The notes under the pieces: generated by a model
What the model was told of the DNA's origin: nothing
The model's database searches: none
What the model saw: the letters and a program-made list of their open reading frames with translations, nothing else
In this document: positions 43,005-52,671 of the stretch, one piece after another
Layout: each line of letters opens with the position of its first letter
Numbering within the stretch: the first letter of the stretch is position 1
Source: Eutrophocola sp049446715
GTDB taxonomy: Bacteria; Pseudomonadota; Gammaproteobacteria; Pseudomonadales; Pseudohongiellaceae
Reading direction: 5' to 3'
Length of the DNA: 64,000 nucleotides
NCBI GenBank assembly: GCA_049446715.1
Contig: JBMTQX010000005.1
Location: 27,216 to 91,215, forward strand
Made by a program: the position numbers and the translations under genes

Positions 43005-44479
43005 GTGCAGAAATTCTCATCAATGCCACACCGATGGAAACCCGGGTAGCGCTGATGGAGCAGGGGCTGCTGCAGGAAATCTATATCGAGCGGCGTAACC
43101 GCAAGGGCCCTGTCGGCAACATCTATATGGGCAAGGTGGTGCGGGTCATGCCGGGCATGCAGGCGGCGTTTGTTGATATCGGTCTGGAACGTGCGGCATT
43201 TATTCATGCCCAGGACATCACACCGGTGGATGCTGACGGCTTTGAAGTGCCGTCCAGCCAGGAAGTGGAAATCGGGCAACTGCTGCACGAAGGGCAGATG
43301 CTGGTGGTGCAGGTAGTGAAGGAGCCGATCGCCAGCAAGGGCGCACGCCTGAGTACGCACTTGTCCATCGCCTCCCGCTACCTGGTCCACATGCCTCGCA
43401 ACCGTCACCTGGGTATTTCTCAGCGTATCGAAAACGAGGATGAGCGCCGGCGCCTGCTCGGGTTGCTAGAATCCTGTGTCGCGCAGACCGGGGCCGAAGG
43501 GAACACCGGTTTCATCTTGCGTACCGCCGCCGAAGGCGTGAGCGAAAGCGAACTGCTCGCCGATATCACCTTCCTCCAGCGGGTCTGGCGCAAGGTCGAA
43601 CAGCGCATGGCCGGTTCAAAGGAAATTCGTCCGCTGTATACCGACCTGGTCCTGTACATGCGTGCTATGCGCGACCTGTTCCATCCCGATATCACGCGTA
43701 TCCGTGTCGATAACCGGGAAACCTACGAAGAGGTGATGGAGTTCTGCAAGCACTTCATGCCGGAAATCGAAAGCCGCGTGGAGCGCTATAAGGAAGAACG
43801 GCCGCTGTTTGACCTGTACAGCATCGACGATGAAATCCAGAAAGCCCTGGGCCGCACCGTCAAACTGAAATCCGGCGGCAACCTGGTCATCGACCAGAAC
43901 GAGGCCATGACCACCATCGACGTCAACACCGGAGCATTCCTGGGCTCGCGCAACCAGGATGAAACCATTTTCAAGACCAACCTGGAAGCCGCCAAGGCCA
44001 GTGCCCGTCAAATGAAGGTCCGTAACCTGGGCGGTATCATCATTCTGGACTTCATTGACATGACCAATGAAGAACACAAACGCCAGGTCCTGCGCACCCT
44101 GCAGAAGGCCCTGGAAAAAGACCCGGTCAGGACCATGGTGACCGAGATGTCCGAGCTCGGCCTAGTGGAAATGACGCGCAAGCGCAACCGGGAGAGCCTG
44201 GAGCAGATGCTGTGCCACGAGTGCCCGACCTGCAATGGCCGCGGAACCGTGAAGACGCCGGAGACGGTCTGCTACGAGGTGTTCCGCGAAATCCTGCGGG
44301 TAGCCAAGGCTTACGACAATGATTCCATCCTCGTGATGGCCTCCCAGGAAGTGGTCGACCGCCTGCTCGATGAAGACTCGGCGATGGTGGCAGACATGGA
44401 AGAGCTGGTCGGCAAGAACATTCGTTTTCAGGTGGAAACCATGTATAGCACAGAGCAGTTTGACGTGGTGCTTTACTGA
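43001..44479 (+). CDS. rng: Ribonuclease G
   Basis: RNase G cleaves single-stranded AU-rich RNA, matures the 16S rRNA 5' end and degrades some mRNAs. The protein starts SAEILINATPMETRVAL and has an S1 domain (GNIYMGKVVRVMPGMQAAFVDIG). The catalytic core contains IDVNTGAF and a DFIDMTNEEHKR segment with the metal-binding Asp residues, and the zinc-link cysteines are in CPTCNGRG. Its 492 residues match the E. coli enzyme and there is no RNase E-type C-terminal scaffold. It overlaps maf by four bases. A REP-like palindrome separates it from yhdP. Confidence 0.96.
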   Translation: MSAEILINATPMETRVALMEQGLLQEIYIERRNRKGPVGNIYMGKVVRVMPGMQAAFVDIGLERAAFIHAQDITPVDADGFEVPSSQEVEIGQLLHEGQMLVVQVVKEPIASKGARLSTHLSIASRYLVHMPRNRHLGISQRIENEDERRRLLGLLESCVAQTGAEGNTGFILRTAAEGVSESELLADITFLQRVWRKVEQRMAGSKEIRPLYTDLVLYMRAMRDLFHPDITRIRVDNRETYEEVMEFCKHFMPEIESRVERYKEERPLFDLYSIDDEIQKALGRTVKLKSGGNLVIDQNEAMTTIDVNTGAFLGSRNQDETIFKTNLEAAKASARQMKVRNLGGIIILDFIDMTNEEHKRQVLRTLQKALEKDPVRTMVTEMSELGLVEMTRKRNRESLEQMLCHECPTCNGRGTVKTPETVCYEVFREILRVAKAYDNDSILVMASQEVVDRLLDEDSAMVADMEELVGKNIRFQVETMYSTEQFDVVLY

Positions 44480-44495
44480 CGGGACAAGGGGGTAT

Positions 44496-44529
44496 GTAGG
44501 CCGGCATAGGGGACAGCCCGTTTACCGCC
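44496..44529 (+). repeat. REP-like palindrome between rng and yhdP
   Basis: GTAGGCCGGCATAGGGG then GCCCGTTTACCGCC keeps the GTAG head and most of the stem, with a few mismatches. It is the only copy placed between two genes of one conserved operon. Confidence 0.65.
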
Positions 44530-44551
44530 ATCGAAAACACCTGTGTATAGC

Positions 44552-47500
44552 ATGATGAACTCAGATTCCAACAAGCAGCAGCCTGCCAGGACGGTCAATA
44601 CGGACCGCCTGCTGACGTTGTGGCGTTGGCTTTTTCGCACAACGACCACGCTGCTGATAGTCGCCGCCGCGCTGCTCACCACCGGTCGCGCCCTGATGCC
44701 TCTGGTCGCCGGTTACCAACCGGAAATCGAAAGCCAGCTCGGCAGCATGCTGGGTACCGGGGTTGAGATCACGGATATTCACGGTGACTGGTACCGCTTC
44801 GGTCCGATCCTGGATATCACGGAACTGCGCATTCTCAATCCCGACAATCCCGCTGGCGGCCAGGTCATTTCCCATCTCTTCATTAAGCCGGACATGTTGG
44901 GCAGCCTGGTCAACCGCAGACTGATTATCGACCAGGTCATTGTCGAGGCGCCGTCCTTCCGCTTGACCCAGAATGCCGAGGGCAAATGGTCGCTGGCGGG
45001 TCTGGTTGGCGGCGATAGCGACAGCAACTATACCGATGCCGTCCTGGACTTCCTGCTTTCCACCGGGCGTCTGCAGATTGTCGAGGCCGGCCTCAACCTG
45101 CAATGGGCAGATGGCCGGACCCTGTCACTGGAAAACATTTTCATCGACCTGGCCAATGCCGGCCATCGCCATGATGCGCGAATCCAGGCCCGTGTGGCCG
45201 GCAATGCCAGTCCGTTCCAGCTGGTGGCGGCCATCAACGGGGACCCGCGCAATCGCTATACGGCCGATCTGTACATGCATGCCACAGACACCGACTTGTC
45301 GGACTTCGTCAGCGTGCCCGGCATGGATATCCAGACCCTGCAGTTCACCGGCGACCTCTGGCTAAGTCTGCAGAACAACCAGTTCTATAACGCCCGGGCC
45401 AACGTCACTGCGCTGAACCTCGCGGGCACCGGGACGGCAGAAAGCGCACTCAATGCTATTCGTCTGGACAATGCCTCGTTTCTGCTGGGCACCCGCCATG
45501 ACACAGCTGAACGCTGGCAGGTGTGGCTTGAGGATGCCGAATTCGATTGGTTCAACACGCCATGGCACACCGACGAAATTTACCTCGACATGAAACGGGC
45601 AGGGGAGTCCTGGCCGTTATTAATTACTGCCAGCAGCATTGACCTGGCCATGGTCAATGATGTGCTTGATGACGTGCTCAGTCTGTCGGATCTGGCAGAA
45701 ACCGCGCTCAATGACCTGTCGCCCGAAGGACAGCTGGCGAATGCGGTGATCAGCACCGACCTGGCCGGCGGCACCGATGGGGGATTTCTGCTGCAAGGCA
45801 ACCTGCGTGATGTGGCTGTCGGTGCCTGGCAGGGAGCACCCGCAGGCGCCGGTATCCAGGGTTACGTTGAAGCCAACAGTTACCGCGGTTTCGTGGAACT
45901 GGATACGGCCGATTTCACGGTATTCCTGCCGCGCCTGTTCAGTGATCAGTGGCATTATGATTCGGCCAACAGCCGCGTGAACTGGCAGGTCGGTGATGGC
46001 CAGATCCGGGTCAACAGCAGTGTTATCGATGTCAGCAATGATTTTCTGCATGGCCATGTCCAGTTTGACCTGTGGAACCATCGCGACAGCAACGGTGACC
46101 TGGAATCGGAACTGACCCTGCTGATCGGGTTGATCGAGGTCAACGGGGCATTCAAGTCACTGTACCTGCCAAACCTGCCCAAAATACAGACCACCATGGA
46201 CTGGCTGGACACCGGGTTGCTCGGTGGCCAGGTGAGCCACAGCGGCATGGTCATCCGGACATCGACACTGGGCAATGCCCCGGAAAATTCCGGTACCGTG
46301 CTCGGTTTCTTCAATGTTAACGATGCCACCCTGAAGTTCCTGCCGGACTGGCCGGCGCTGAACAGCATTGACGCCTACGTGCTGCAGAACAACAACACGG
46401 TCGATGTCGTTGCCGAATCCGCCACCATTGAAGGCATCGACCTGGGCAATACCACGGCCACGCTGCGGCCTGATCCTGCCGGCGGTTCCTGGCTGACCGT
46501 TCAGGGCAATGCCATTACCGAAACTCGCCTGGGCATGGCGTTCCTGCGCAACACCCCGGTGCGCAATAACATCGGCGATTTCATTGATGACTGGCGTGGC
46601 GAAGGCAATATCGGTGTCGATATCAATCTCGGCATTCCCATCAATATGTCGAACCGCCAAACCGAGATCGCCGTCAATGTGGTCAGCAACCTGAGCACAC
46701 TGACCATTCCTGAATATGCACTGGCTATCGATGAGCTGCGCGGCCGGGTGGTGTATGACAACGCTACCGGACTGTCGGCCAGTGCGCTTAGTGGTCGCCT
46801 GTTTGATTTTCCCATTGCCGCAACCATCGAACCCATCACAGAAACCGGCGCCGATGGTAGCCGGGTCATTACCGGTACCCGGGTGGTTGGCAGTGGTCGG
46901 GCTTCGCGGTCGGCCCTGCAGGCCTGGGAAGGGCAGCCGCAATTCGTCAATGACATGCTCAATTTTGCCAGTGGCGAAATCGACTACCTGGCGGAAATCG
47001 GTATTCCCTACACCGACGCAGAAACCGGGGCGCCAGACAATACCAGCCTGAGGCTATCTTCAGAGTTGCTTGGGCTGTCCCTGGACCTGCCATTTCCGTT
47101 CCGCAAAACGGTGGAAAACATTCGTCCGCTGGAAGTCCTGATCGATTTTTCCGATACCGGCCAGTGGATATCGGCCCGCTTTGATGGCCGGGTCGGTGCC
47201 AATCTGCGCATTGTCGAGGACCGCTTTGCCGGAGGCCAGGTCATGCTGGGCCCGCGTGTCAGTGAGATGACCTTTGGTCCGGTAGCGCTGGGCAGCGAGT
47301 TGCTGGGATTCAGCGGATCACTGGACCGCTTCGACTATGCTGACTGGGAAACGACCGTGGACCAGTTTGCCGAGCGTTCAACCGCCGACGCCGAGATTGT
47401 GCGTTTTGAGGATATCCTGGGACCTGTGGATGTCATGATCGGCCGTCTCAATGTGATCGGCCAGGATCTGGTAAACGTGCGAACCCGGGTGCAACGGACC

Positions 47501-48631
47501 GGCGGGCTCGAGGAAGACAGTGAAACCAGTGGTGCTGTAAATAACAGCTGGCAGGTCAATCTGGAAAACGCCTTGTTGAGTGGTGCATTCCTGTTCCCCG
47601 ATGATGAGTCGCTGCCCTGGCAGATCGATCTGGATTACCTGCACTTTCCCGAATCTGAAGAGGAGGAAAATGCCGAAGGCGAGCAGGAAGAGATTGATGT
47701 CCTTGTCGATGTCGATCCGGCCACGATTCCAGACTTGGATTTTGTGACACGGGAACTGACGGTCGGTGACAAGGATCTGGGCGCCTGGTCCTTTGCGCTC
47801 AGGACCAACGGCAATTCCGCTACCATTTCCGATCTGGAAATGACGACACCTGACGCCCGTATTCGCGACCTGACCGGCACCGCTGGCGCCAATCTTGACT
47901 GGCGCTATGACAATGGCATGCACACCAGCAGCTTTACCGGACTGTTCAGTGCCGGCGACCTGGCCCAGGTGCTGCCTGCCTGGGGATACGATGCCAATGT
48001 GGAAAGTGAAGAGGCCGTCTTCGTCAGCAACCTGCAGTGGACAGGTTCCCCGGCGGCCTTTGGCCTGAAAAAAGCCGTGGGCAATGTGGAGCTGGAAATC
48101 AACAATGGCCGTTTCGTCGATGTCGATTCCGGCACCAGCCGCCTGTTCGGCGCGTTCAGTTTTGATTCCCTGGTGCGCCGTTTGCAACTTGATTTTTCCG
48201 ACCTGTATGAAAAAGGACTGGCCTACGACGACATCAGCGGCAGTCTCGAATTCAACCGGGGCATCGTGCGTACGCAGGGTGATCTGCGCATTGAAGCCCC
48301 GTCCAGCCGCATCACCATCAATGGTGAGATCAATCTGACCAATGAAACCATTGATGCCGACATGCTGGTGAATGTGCCCCTGGGGCAGAACCTGTCCGTG
48401 CTGGCCGGTATTCTCGGCGCCTGGCCGATCGCGGTCAGCACCTTCCTGGCGAGCAAGATTTTCCAAGACCAGATGGACGAGTTCACCACGGTCCTTTACC
48501 GCCTGGAAGGGCCATGGGACAATCCAGCGTCCGGGTTTGAGCCCACCGAAGAAATCCTGGAAGAGGCCGAGGCCGCCCAGGCCGCCTCAGAGCAGGCCGA
48601 TGCACCGGTATCGCCACCCGATTCTCCTTAA
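44552..48631 (+). CDS. yhdP: YhdP-family AsmA-like transport protein
   Basis: This very long protein (about 1,359 residues) starts with one membrane helix (TTTTLLIVAAALLTTG), followed by a periplasmic beta-rich body and an AsmA-like C-terminal region (DLRIEAPSSRITINGEINL, then VNVPLGQNLSVLAGILG). This is the YhdP pattern. YhdP and relatives bridge the inner and outer membrane and are implicated in phospholipid transport. The gene order maf-rng-yhdP is conserved in gammaproteobacteria. Three starts lie close together: GTG at 44543 and ATGs at 44552 and 44555. An acidic stretch rich in Glu lies near residue 1040. The tail is Ala/Glu/Pro-rich and probably disordered. Confidence 0.93.
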   Translation: MMNSDSNKQQPARTVNTDRLLTLWRWLFRTTTTLLIVAAALLTTGRALMPLVAGYQPEIESQLGSMLGTGVEITDIHGDWYRFGPILDITELRILNPDNPAGGQVISHLFIKPDMLGSLVNRRLIIDQVIVEAPSFRLTQNAEGKWSLAGLVGGDSDSNYTDAVLDFLLSTGRLQIVEAGLNLQWADGRTLSLENIFIDLANAGHRHDARIQARVAGNASPFQLVAAINGDPRNRYTADLYMHATDTDLSDFVSVPGMDIQTLQFTGDLWLSLQNNQFYNARANVTALNLAGTGTAESALNAIRLDNASFLLGTRHDTAERWQVWLEDAEFDWFNTPWHTDEIYLDMKRAGESWPLLITASSIDLAMVNDVLDDVLSLSDLAETALNDLSPEGQLANAVISTDLAGGTDGGFLLQGNLRDVAVGAWQGAPAGAGIQGYVEANSYRGFVELDTADFTVFLPRLFSDQWHYDSANSRVNWQVGDGQIRVNSSVIDVSNDFLHGHVQFDLWNHRDSNGDLESELTLLIGLIEVNGAFKSLYLPNLPKIQTTMDWLDTGLLGGQVSHSGMVIRTSTLGNAPENSGTVLGFFNVNDATLKFLPDWPALNSIDAYVLQNNNTVDVVAESATIEGIDLGNTTATLRPDPAGGSWLTVQGNAITETRLGMAFLRNTPVRNNIGDFIDDWRGEGNIGVDINLGIPINMSNRQTEIAVNVVSNLSTLTIPEYALAIDELRGRVVYDNATGLSASALSGRLFDFPIAATIEPITETGADGSRVITGTRVVGSGRASRSALQAWEGQPQFVNDMLNFASGEIDYLAEIGIPYTDAETGAPDNTSLRLSSELLGLSLDLPFPFRKTVENIRPLEVLIDFSDTGQWISARFDGRVGANLRIVEDRFAGGQVMLGPRVSEMTFGPVALGSELLGFSGSLDRFDYADWETTVDQFAERSTADAEIVRFEDILGPVDVMIGRLNVIGQDLVNVRTRVQRTGGLEEDSETSGAVNNSWQVNLENALLSGAFLFPDDESLPWQIDLDYLHFPESEEEENAEGEQEEIDVLVDVDPATIPDLDFVTRELTVGDKDLGAWSFALRTNGNSATISDLEMTTPDARIRDLTGTAGANLDWRYDNGMHTSSFTGLFSAGDLAQVLPAWGYDANVESEEAVFVSNLQWTGSPAAFGLKKAVGNVELEINNGRFVDVDSGTSRLFGAFSFDSLVRRLQLDFSDLYEKGLAYDDISGSLEFNRGIVRTQGDLRIEAPSSRITINGEINLTNETIDADMLVNVPLGQNLSVLAGILGAWPIAVSTFLASKIFQDQMDEFTTVLYRLEGPWDNPASGFEPTEEILEEAEAAQAASEQADAPVSPPDSP

Positions 48632-48684
48632 CCACCCACTGCAGTTACCCCAAGTTTAGTCAAACAACCAGAACCTGACCCGAT

Positions 48685-49398
48685 ATGGATAAAAGCCTGA
48701 TCACCAATCTCGTGGCACTGCTCATTGTCATCGCCGGATTTTTTCTGGCCGGCCAGGCCGGACAGGTTGTGCTCAACACCGGCCTGTTTGCTCTGTCCGG
48801 CGGCATCACCAACTGGCTCGCCATTCACATGTTGTTTGAGCGCGTACCGGGGTTTTACGGCTCCGGGGTGATTCCGGCCCGCTTCGAGGAGTTCAAGCAC
48901 GGCATCAAGATCCTGGTGATGGAACAGTTTTTCAACCGTGAAAATCTGGAAAACTTTTTCAGCCGCCTTGCCGCCGGCCAGCAGGAGAATGGCACCCTGG
49001 ACAAACTGATTGACCGCGTGGACCTGAATGCCGCATTCGATTCCCTGGTGGATGTGATCATGAACTCATCCTTTGCCAGCATGCTGTCCATGTTTGGCGG
49101 TGCCAAGGCGCTGGAATCACTGCGTGAACCTTTTGTTGAGCGCATGCGTGAATTCCTAGTCTCGGTAAGTGAGGACCGGGAAATTCTGGCGCAACTGCGC
49201 CGCGATTCCACGGCCGGATTACTGGACAAGGTGGAGTTGATTGTCGATCAGCGTCTGGACGAACTGACGCCGCAACTGGTGAAGGAAATCATCCAGCGCA
49301 TGATTCGTGAGCACCTGGGCTGGCTGGTGGTCTGGGGTGGTGTCATCGGTGGCCTGATTGGCCTGCTGACTTCGCTGCTGCTGGACTGGCAGGGCTAG
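48685..49398 (+). CDS. DUF445-family membrane protein
   Basis: The 237-residue protein has membrane helices at both ends (SLITNLVALLIVIAGFFLAG and WGGVIGGLIGLLTSLLLDW), with the DUF445 block GGITNWLAIHMLFERVPGFYGSGVIPARFEEFK just after the first. The middle is helical and amphipathic. The function of this family is not established. It occupies the position after yhdP where many relatives have tldD or a nitrilase gene. It converges on the CocE-like gene with 19 bases between them. Confidence 0.85.
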   Translation: MDKSLITNLVALLIVIAGFFLAGQAGQVVLNTGLFALSGGITNWLAIHMLFERVPGFYGSGVIPARFEEFKHGIKILVMEQFFNRENLENFFSRLAAGQQENGTLDKLIDRVDLNAAFDSLVDVIMNSSFASMLSMFGGAKALESLREPFVERMREFLVSVSEDREILAQLRRDSTAGLLDKVELIVDQRLDELTPQLVKEIIQRMIREHLGWLVVWGGVIGGLIGLLTSLLLDWQG

Positions 49399-49417
49399 GC
49401 CTGGCGTCTTGCGCGGA

Positions 49418-51283
49418 TCACTGCGGCACAAAAATAAACGGACTATCGGTATTCCCGGCCGCATTGCTCGCGGGTGTCGTGTTCGGGTTGCTGCTCCTGC
49501 TGGCATTCCTGCTATCCCGCCTGAATGGTCCCAGGTTCTGTGATGTTCCCGGTTCCGAAACCTGCGGATTGGGAACCACAGGCAGCCATAAACGGGACGG
49601 GTTGCGGGTGTTGTGATAGAGCGTATCGCGCACACTGTTTGCCAGTGAGCCGTCATTCACGGGTCTGACTTCCAGCACCACGCGGTTGCCTGCACTGAAG
49701 CGATAGGCGGTTTGGCGCAGCGCGATTTCCAGCGGATAAACCTGGCCGGGTGAGAGCAGGTCGGGTTGGTCCAGGGTATACACCGGCAGGTTGTCACTGC
49801 TGCGGGTCAGGTCCTTCTGGCGCACGGAGGCTTTCAGCCGGCCCCGCGTGACCAGTATCTCGGTGCTCGCTTCTTCCGAACTCAGGGATTTATCCGACAG
49901 GTTGTCCAGGATGCCTGGCAGGAAGGTGGCCGAAAGCGGTAGCTGGTAGCGAATCTCTTCCTTCAGGGTCACTTCAAAAGCCATGTCATTGCCTGTGGTT
50001 GCGGCAAACAGCTCCATCATCACGGGTCCGGTGATCTGCAGGTCCTGGGCCAGGGGGCCGGACTCGAAGCGCAGTACATTGCCATTATCGGACCGCTCCA
50101 GGTTGGTGAAACCGGCGCCACCAATAGCCTGTGTTTCGCTAAGCGACCCGATGTCGCTGGTGCCCGCTTTGGCCGTAAACCAGGACTGAAAGCTGATATT
50201 GCCCGGCGGCCAGGTGCTGTCGCGCCGAATCGAGTTCTGCCCCCGCACCTGGTACTGCACGCGCGGCCGCTCGATATAGGGTGAGGTGGTACTCTTGCCC
50301 GTAAAGCACCACTGGTAATAAGGCAGCAGTTCGCGCGCCAGGAAACCGGTGTCCTGATACAGCCCGACATCATCGGGCGGACTGGCCACCATCACCTTGT
50401 TCAACACATTGAGGCGGCCCATGGAATTGAGCGTGGTGGTGAAGCCGGCCGCCATGCGGTCCTGGTTCCAGTCATGAATGGCAAAGATAGGCACACTGAT
50501 CAGGCGCGTGCTTTCCCGGCTGGCCCGTTCCTGCCAGTAGCTGTCCCAGGTCGGATGGCTCAGCCACGCCAGGCGCAGATCGTAATCAATGAGGCGCGGA
50601 GCTTCGCTGGCAAAGGCATTCGGCAACCTCACTTTCTCTTCATACCAGTTGCCCATAAACGCATCATTGCCCAATCCACCCGGGGCAACCCATTCGCGAT
50701 AGGGGTCCAGCGTGCCGTTGATGGGCGCGATGCAGGCCAGTCCCTGGGGATTCTGGATGGCCAGCTGCCATTGCGAGGCGGCGTAGTAGCCCGCGCCCAG
50801 GCCGGCCACCTGGCCATCTGACCAGGGCTGGGTGGTAATCCACTGCACCACTTCATAATGATCCTGTTGTTCCTGTCGTCCCATGAACGTGAATTCACCG
50901 GTCGATAAGCCGGTGCCGCGCACACTGACCAGCACCACGGCATAGCCCTGACTGACATACCAGGCAATCGGACCCACGGTCGTGGCGGAATCTGCCAGGA
51001 TGGCGCGGGTGTGGGGGTAGGGGCCTGCGGCATACAGTACCGGATGGGCGATATTGTCATCGGGCCGAAACACATCGATGGACAGGCGAATGCCGTCACG
51101 CATGACGATACTGACATCCTGGGCCATTTGCAGCGGTCCCCAGGTCGAGGCGACGGGCTCAAATACGGGAACAACATCTTCTGCCGGTGTATCGGTGGCG
51201 CTGGCGGCGCGAGTATCGGGACACGCTAGGGACAGGCAGGCCATTATCACCAGCAACAGACAGCCGGGCAGTCTGTCACGCAT
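49418..51283 (-). CDS. CocE/NonD-family protein lacking catalytic residues (probable pseudoenzyme)
   Basis: The protein follows the X-Pro dipeptidyl-peptidase/cocaine-esterase plan: an N-terminal alpha/beta-hydrolase core (VMRDGIRLSIDVFRP, VLVSVRGTGLSTG) and a C-terminal jelly-roll domain (YPLEIALRQTAYRF near the end). The nucleophile elbow reads GLGAGYYAASQWQ where active members have GxxGxSYxGxxQWQ, so the Ser is replaced by Gly (codon 50789-50791, GGC). The expected GWYD is DWNQD, and GPWxH is replaced by ASPPDD. The ATG at 51283 gives a good signal peptide; the frame is open to 51403. The gene is otherwise intact at about 621 residues, so it may be a binding protein. Confidence 0.83.
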   Translation of the reverse strand: MRDRLPGCLLLVIMACLSLACPDTRAASATDTPAEDVVPVFEPVASTWGPLQMAQDVSIVMRDGIRLSIDVFRPDDNIAHPVLYAAGPYPHTRAILADSATTVGPIAWYVSQGYAVVLVSVRGTGLSTGEFTFMGRQEQQDHYEVVQWITTQPWSDGQVAGLGAGYYAASQWQLAIQNPQGLACIAPINGTLDPYREWVAPGGLGNDAFMGNWYEEKVRLPNAFASEAPRLIDYDLRLAWLSHPTWDSYWQERASRESTRLISVPIFAIHDWNQDRMAAGFTTTLNSMGRLNVLNKVMVASPPDDVGLYQDTGFLARELLPYYQWCFTGKSTTSPYIERPRVQYQVRGQNSIRRDSTWPPGNISFQSWFTAKAGTSDIGSLSETQAIGGAGFTNLERSDNGNVLRFESGPLAQDLQITGPVMMELFAATTGNDMAFEVTLKEEIRYQLPLSATFLPGILDNLSDKSLSSEEASTEILVTRGRLKASVRQKDLTRSSDNLPVYTLDQPDLLSPGQVYPLEIALRQTAYRFSAGNRVVLEVRPVNDGSLANSVRDTLYHNTRNPSRLWLPVVPNPQVSEPGTSQNLGPFRRDSRNASRSSNPNTTPASNAAGNTDSPFIFVPQ

Positions 51284-51796
51284 GACATGGACAGGATTGG
51301 TGAAAACCACCATGCATTCACTCATGCACTTGCTCATGCACACTTCACCGCAATCTCCGGAATCTTGACTGCCACTGTCCTGGCCGGGCCTGGAAGGAAT
51401 CACTCGATGCGCAACGCGTTTACTGTATTGCGCAAGGCTGCCCAGATTATAACCGTATTTCCCGGAGGCTGCCTCTGCACGGGTAAAGATGTATCGCTGC
51501 GCAGGCCGTGCATCGATATGTACATTACATTCTATATTTGTAGGAGTTTTTCCTGACTTGGTGTTTTTGCCCGGCTATGCAGGCAAAACCGGAGTTATCA
51601 ACTGGTTAGCCCAAATGGCCTGTGTTAGAGTTTCGGGCAGTTTCAGTGACATCTGCGCCTTTTTTTATGGTGCTGAATCAACCGCGTGATTAACGCAATG
51701 AACAGCGCGTCCTGAAAGTTGAGTCGGATGTAAAACGACAATCGGGGTGGTTTGCCGATGCAGACAACCCGGTTAACAAAGGAAAGTGAATACGCT
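51284..51796. other. Divergent promoter region, no gene
   Basis: About 510 bases separate the CocE-like start from the divergent TetR gene. No coding region is convincing. The TetR protein may bind here to control both genes, but no clear palindromic operator was picked out by eye. Confidence 0.35.
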
Positions 51797-52384
51797 ATGG
51801 CCAGACCAGTAGAGTTTGATAAAGATACCGTTCTTACCAATGCCATGGAGCAGTTCTGGCTGGAAGGGTATGAAGCCAGTTCAGTCCAGAAGCTGCTGGA
51901 TGCCACCGACATCAATCGCGGCACCCTCTATAACTCGTTCGGCGACAAGGACACCTTCTTCAAGTCCTGTGTGGAAAAGTACAACGATGTCCTGAAAGCC
52001 GACATCACGGCCACGCTTGGCAACGACAGGCTGGGCGACTGGAAAGCCATCGAAGCCTATTTTGAAACCGCCATTATCGCAGCGCCCAACAAGCAGCGTG
52101 CCCTGGGTTGCCTGCTGGTCAACTCGGTGTGTGAGAGCATCAACTGGGATCGCGACATGCAGAAAGTGGTGAAGAATTCATTCGGCATCCTGCGCAAGGC
52201 CATGGCTACCCGGGTCAAGGCGCTGGAAAAATCACGCCAGCTCAAACGGGGGTTGAAGGCCGACCAGGCCGTCGAAATTCTCATGAACCTGTACAACGGC
52301 CTGCGGGTCAGTGCCCGCAGTGGCAAGGGCCCGAAACAGCTGACGGAACTGGTCAGCTTCACGCTGGGTTCATTGAAAAAATAA
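51797..52384 (+). CDS. TetR/AcrR-family transcriptional regulator
   Basis: The 195-residue protein has an N-terminal helix-turn-helix with the TetR signature (ASSVQKLLDATDINRGTLYNSFGDKDTFF) and a helical ligand domain with a Cys in ALGCLLVNS. The ATG at 51797 starts the usual MARPVEFDKD; the frame is open 45 bases upstream. Members of this branch often repress oxidoreductase or efflux genes. The divergent CocE-like gene is the nearest candidate target. A strong terminator follows at 52411-52439. Confidence 0.9.
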   Translation: MARPVEFDKDTVLTNAMEQFWLEGYEASSVQKLLDATDINRGTLYNSFGDKDTFFKSCVEKYNDVLKADITATLGNDRLGDWKAIEAYFETAIIAAPNKQRALGCLLVNSVCESINWDRDMQKVVKNSFGILRKAMATRVKALEKSRQLKRGLKADQAVEILMNLYNGLRVSARSGKGPKQLTELVSFTLGSLKK

Positions 52385-52410
52385 TGACTATAAATCAGTA
52401 AGATAAAGTA

Positions 52411-52439
52411 AAAAAAGCGGGCATAGGCCCGCTTTTTTT
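52411..52439 (+). terminator. Intrinsic terminator after the tetR gene
   Basis: GCGGGC and GCCCGC pair around ATAG, extended by A-T pairs, and are followed by seven T residues. The A-rich 5' side makes it potentially bidirectional. Confidence 0.9.
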
Positions 52440-52490
52440 ATGGGCATGAATGGCTCTGTAATTGGGCAGTTTCAAGGCCCGGCTTTTCAG

Positions 52491-52518
52491 TTGTACTGGC
52501 TCCTGAAGGTGATATACT
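52491..52518 (+). promoter_or_regulatory. Candidate sigma-70 promoter of exbD
   Basis: TTGTAC at 52491-52496 and TATACT at 52513-52518 are 16 bases apart, about 150 bases upstream of exbD, and directly precede a hairpin-rich leader. Confidence 0.5.
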
Positions 52519-52530
52519 CGCTTTTCGCTT

Positions 52531-52578
52531 GCCGCCACACATGGCATAAAAACAACATGTGGGCGGCCCCTGAGGGGG
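52531..52578 (+). promoter_or_regulatory. Structured leader of exbD
   Basis: GCCGCCACACATG (52531-52543) pairs with CATGTGGGCGGC (52556-52567), one position mismatched. Immediately after comes CCCC/GGGG around TGA. If the promoter at 52491-52518 is real, the transcript begins with this hairpin pair. No T run follows, so it is not a simple terminator. Confidence 0.5.
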
Positions 52579-52671
52579 AGCTTTCACGGTTTCAAAGCAG
52601 GCAAAAAGTCAGCCGGTAGCCGTACCAATGCACCACCCATCCCGCCAGTAGTGAGCATTTAGGGGTAATTA

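Noticed and set aside
47378..48466. A 362-codon frame antisense to yhdP
   Set aside because: It is a low-information reverse-strand translation inside a conserved gene.
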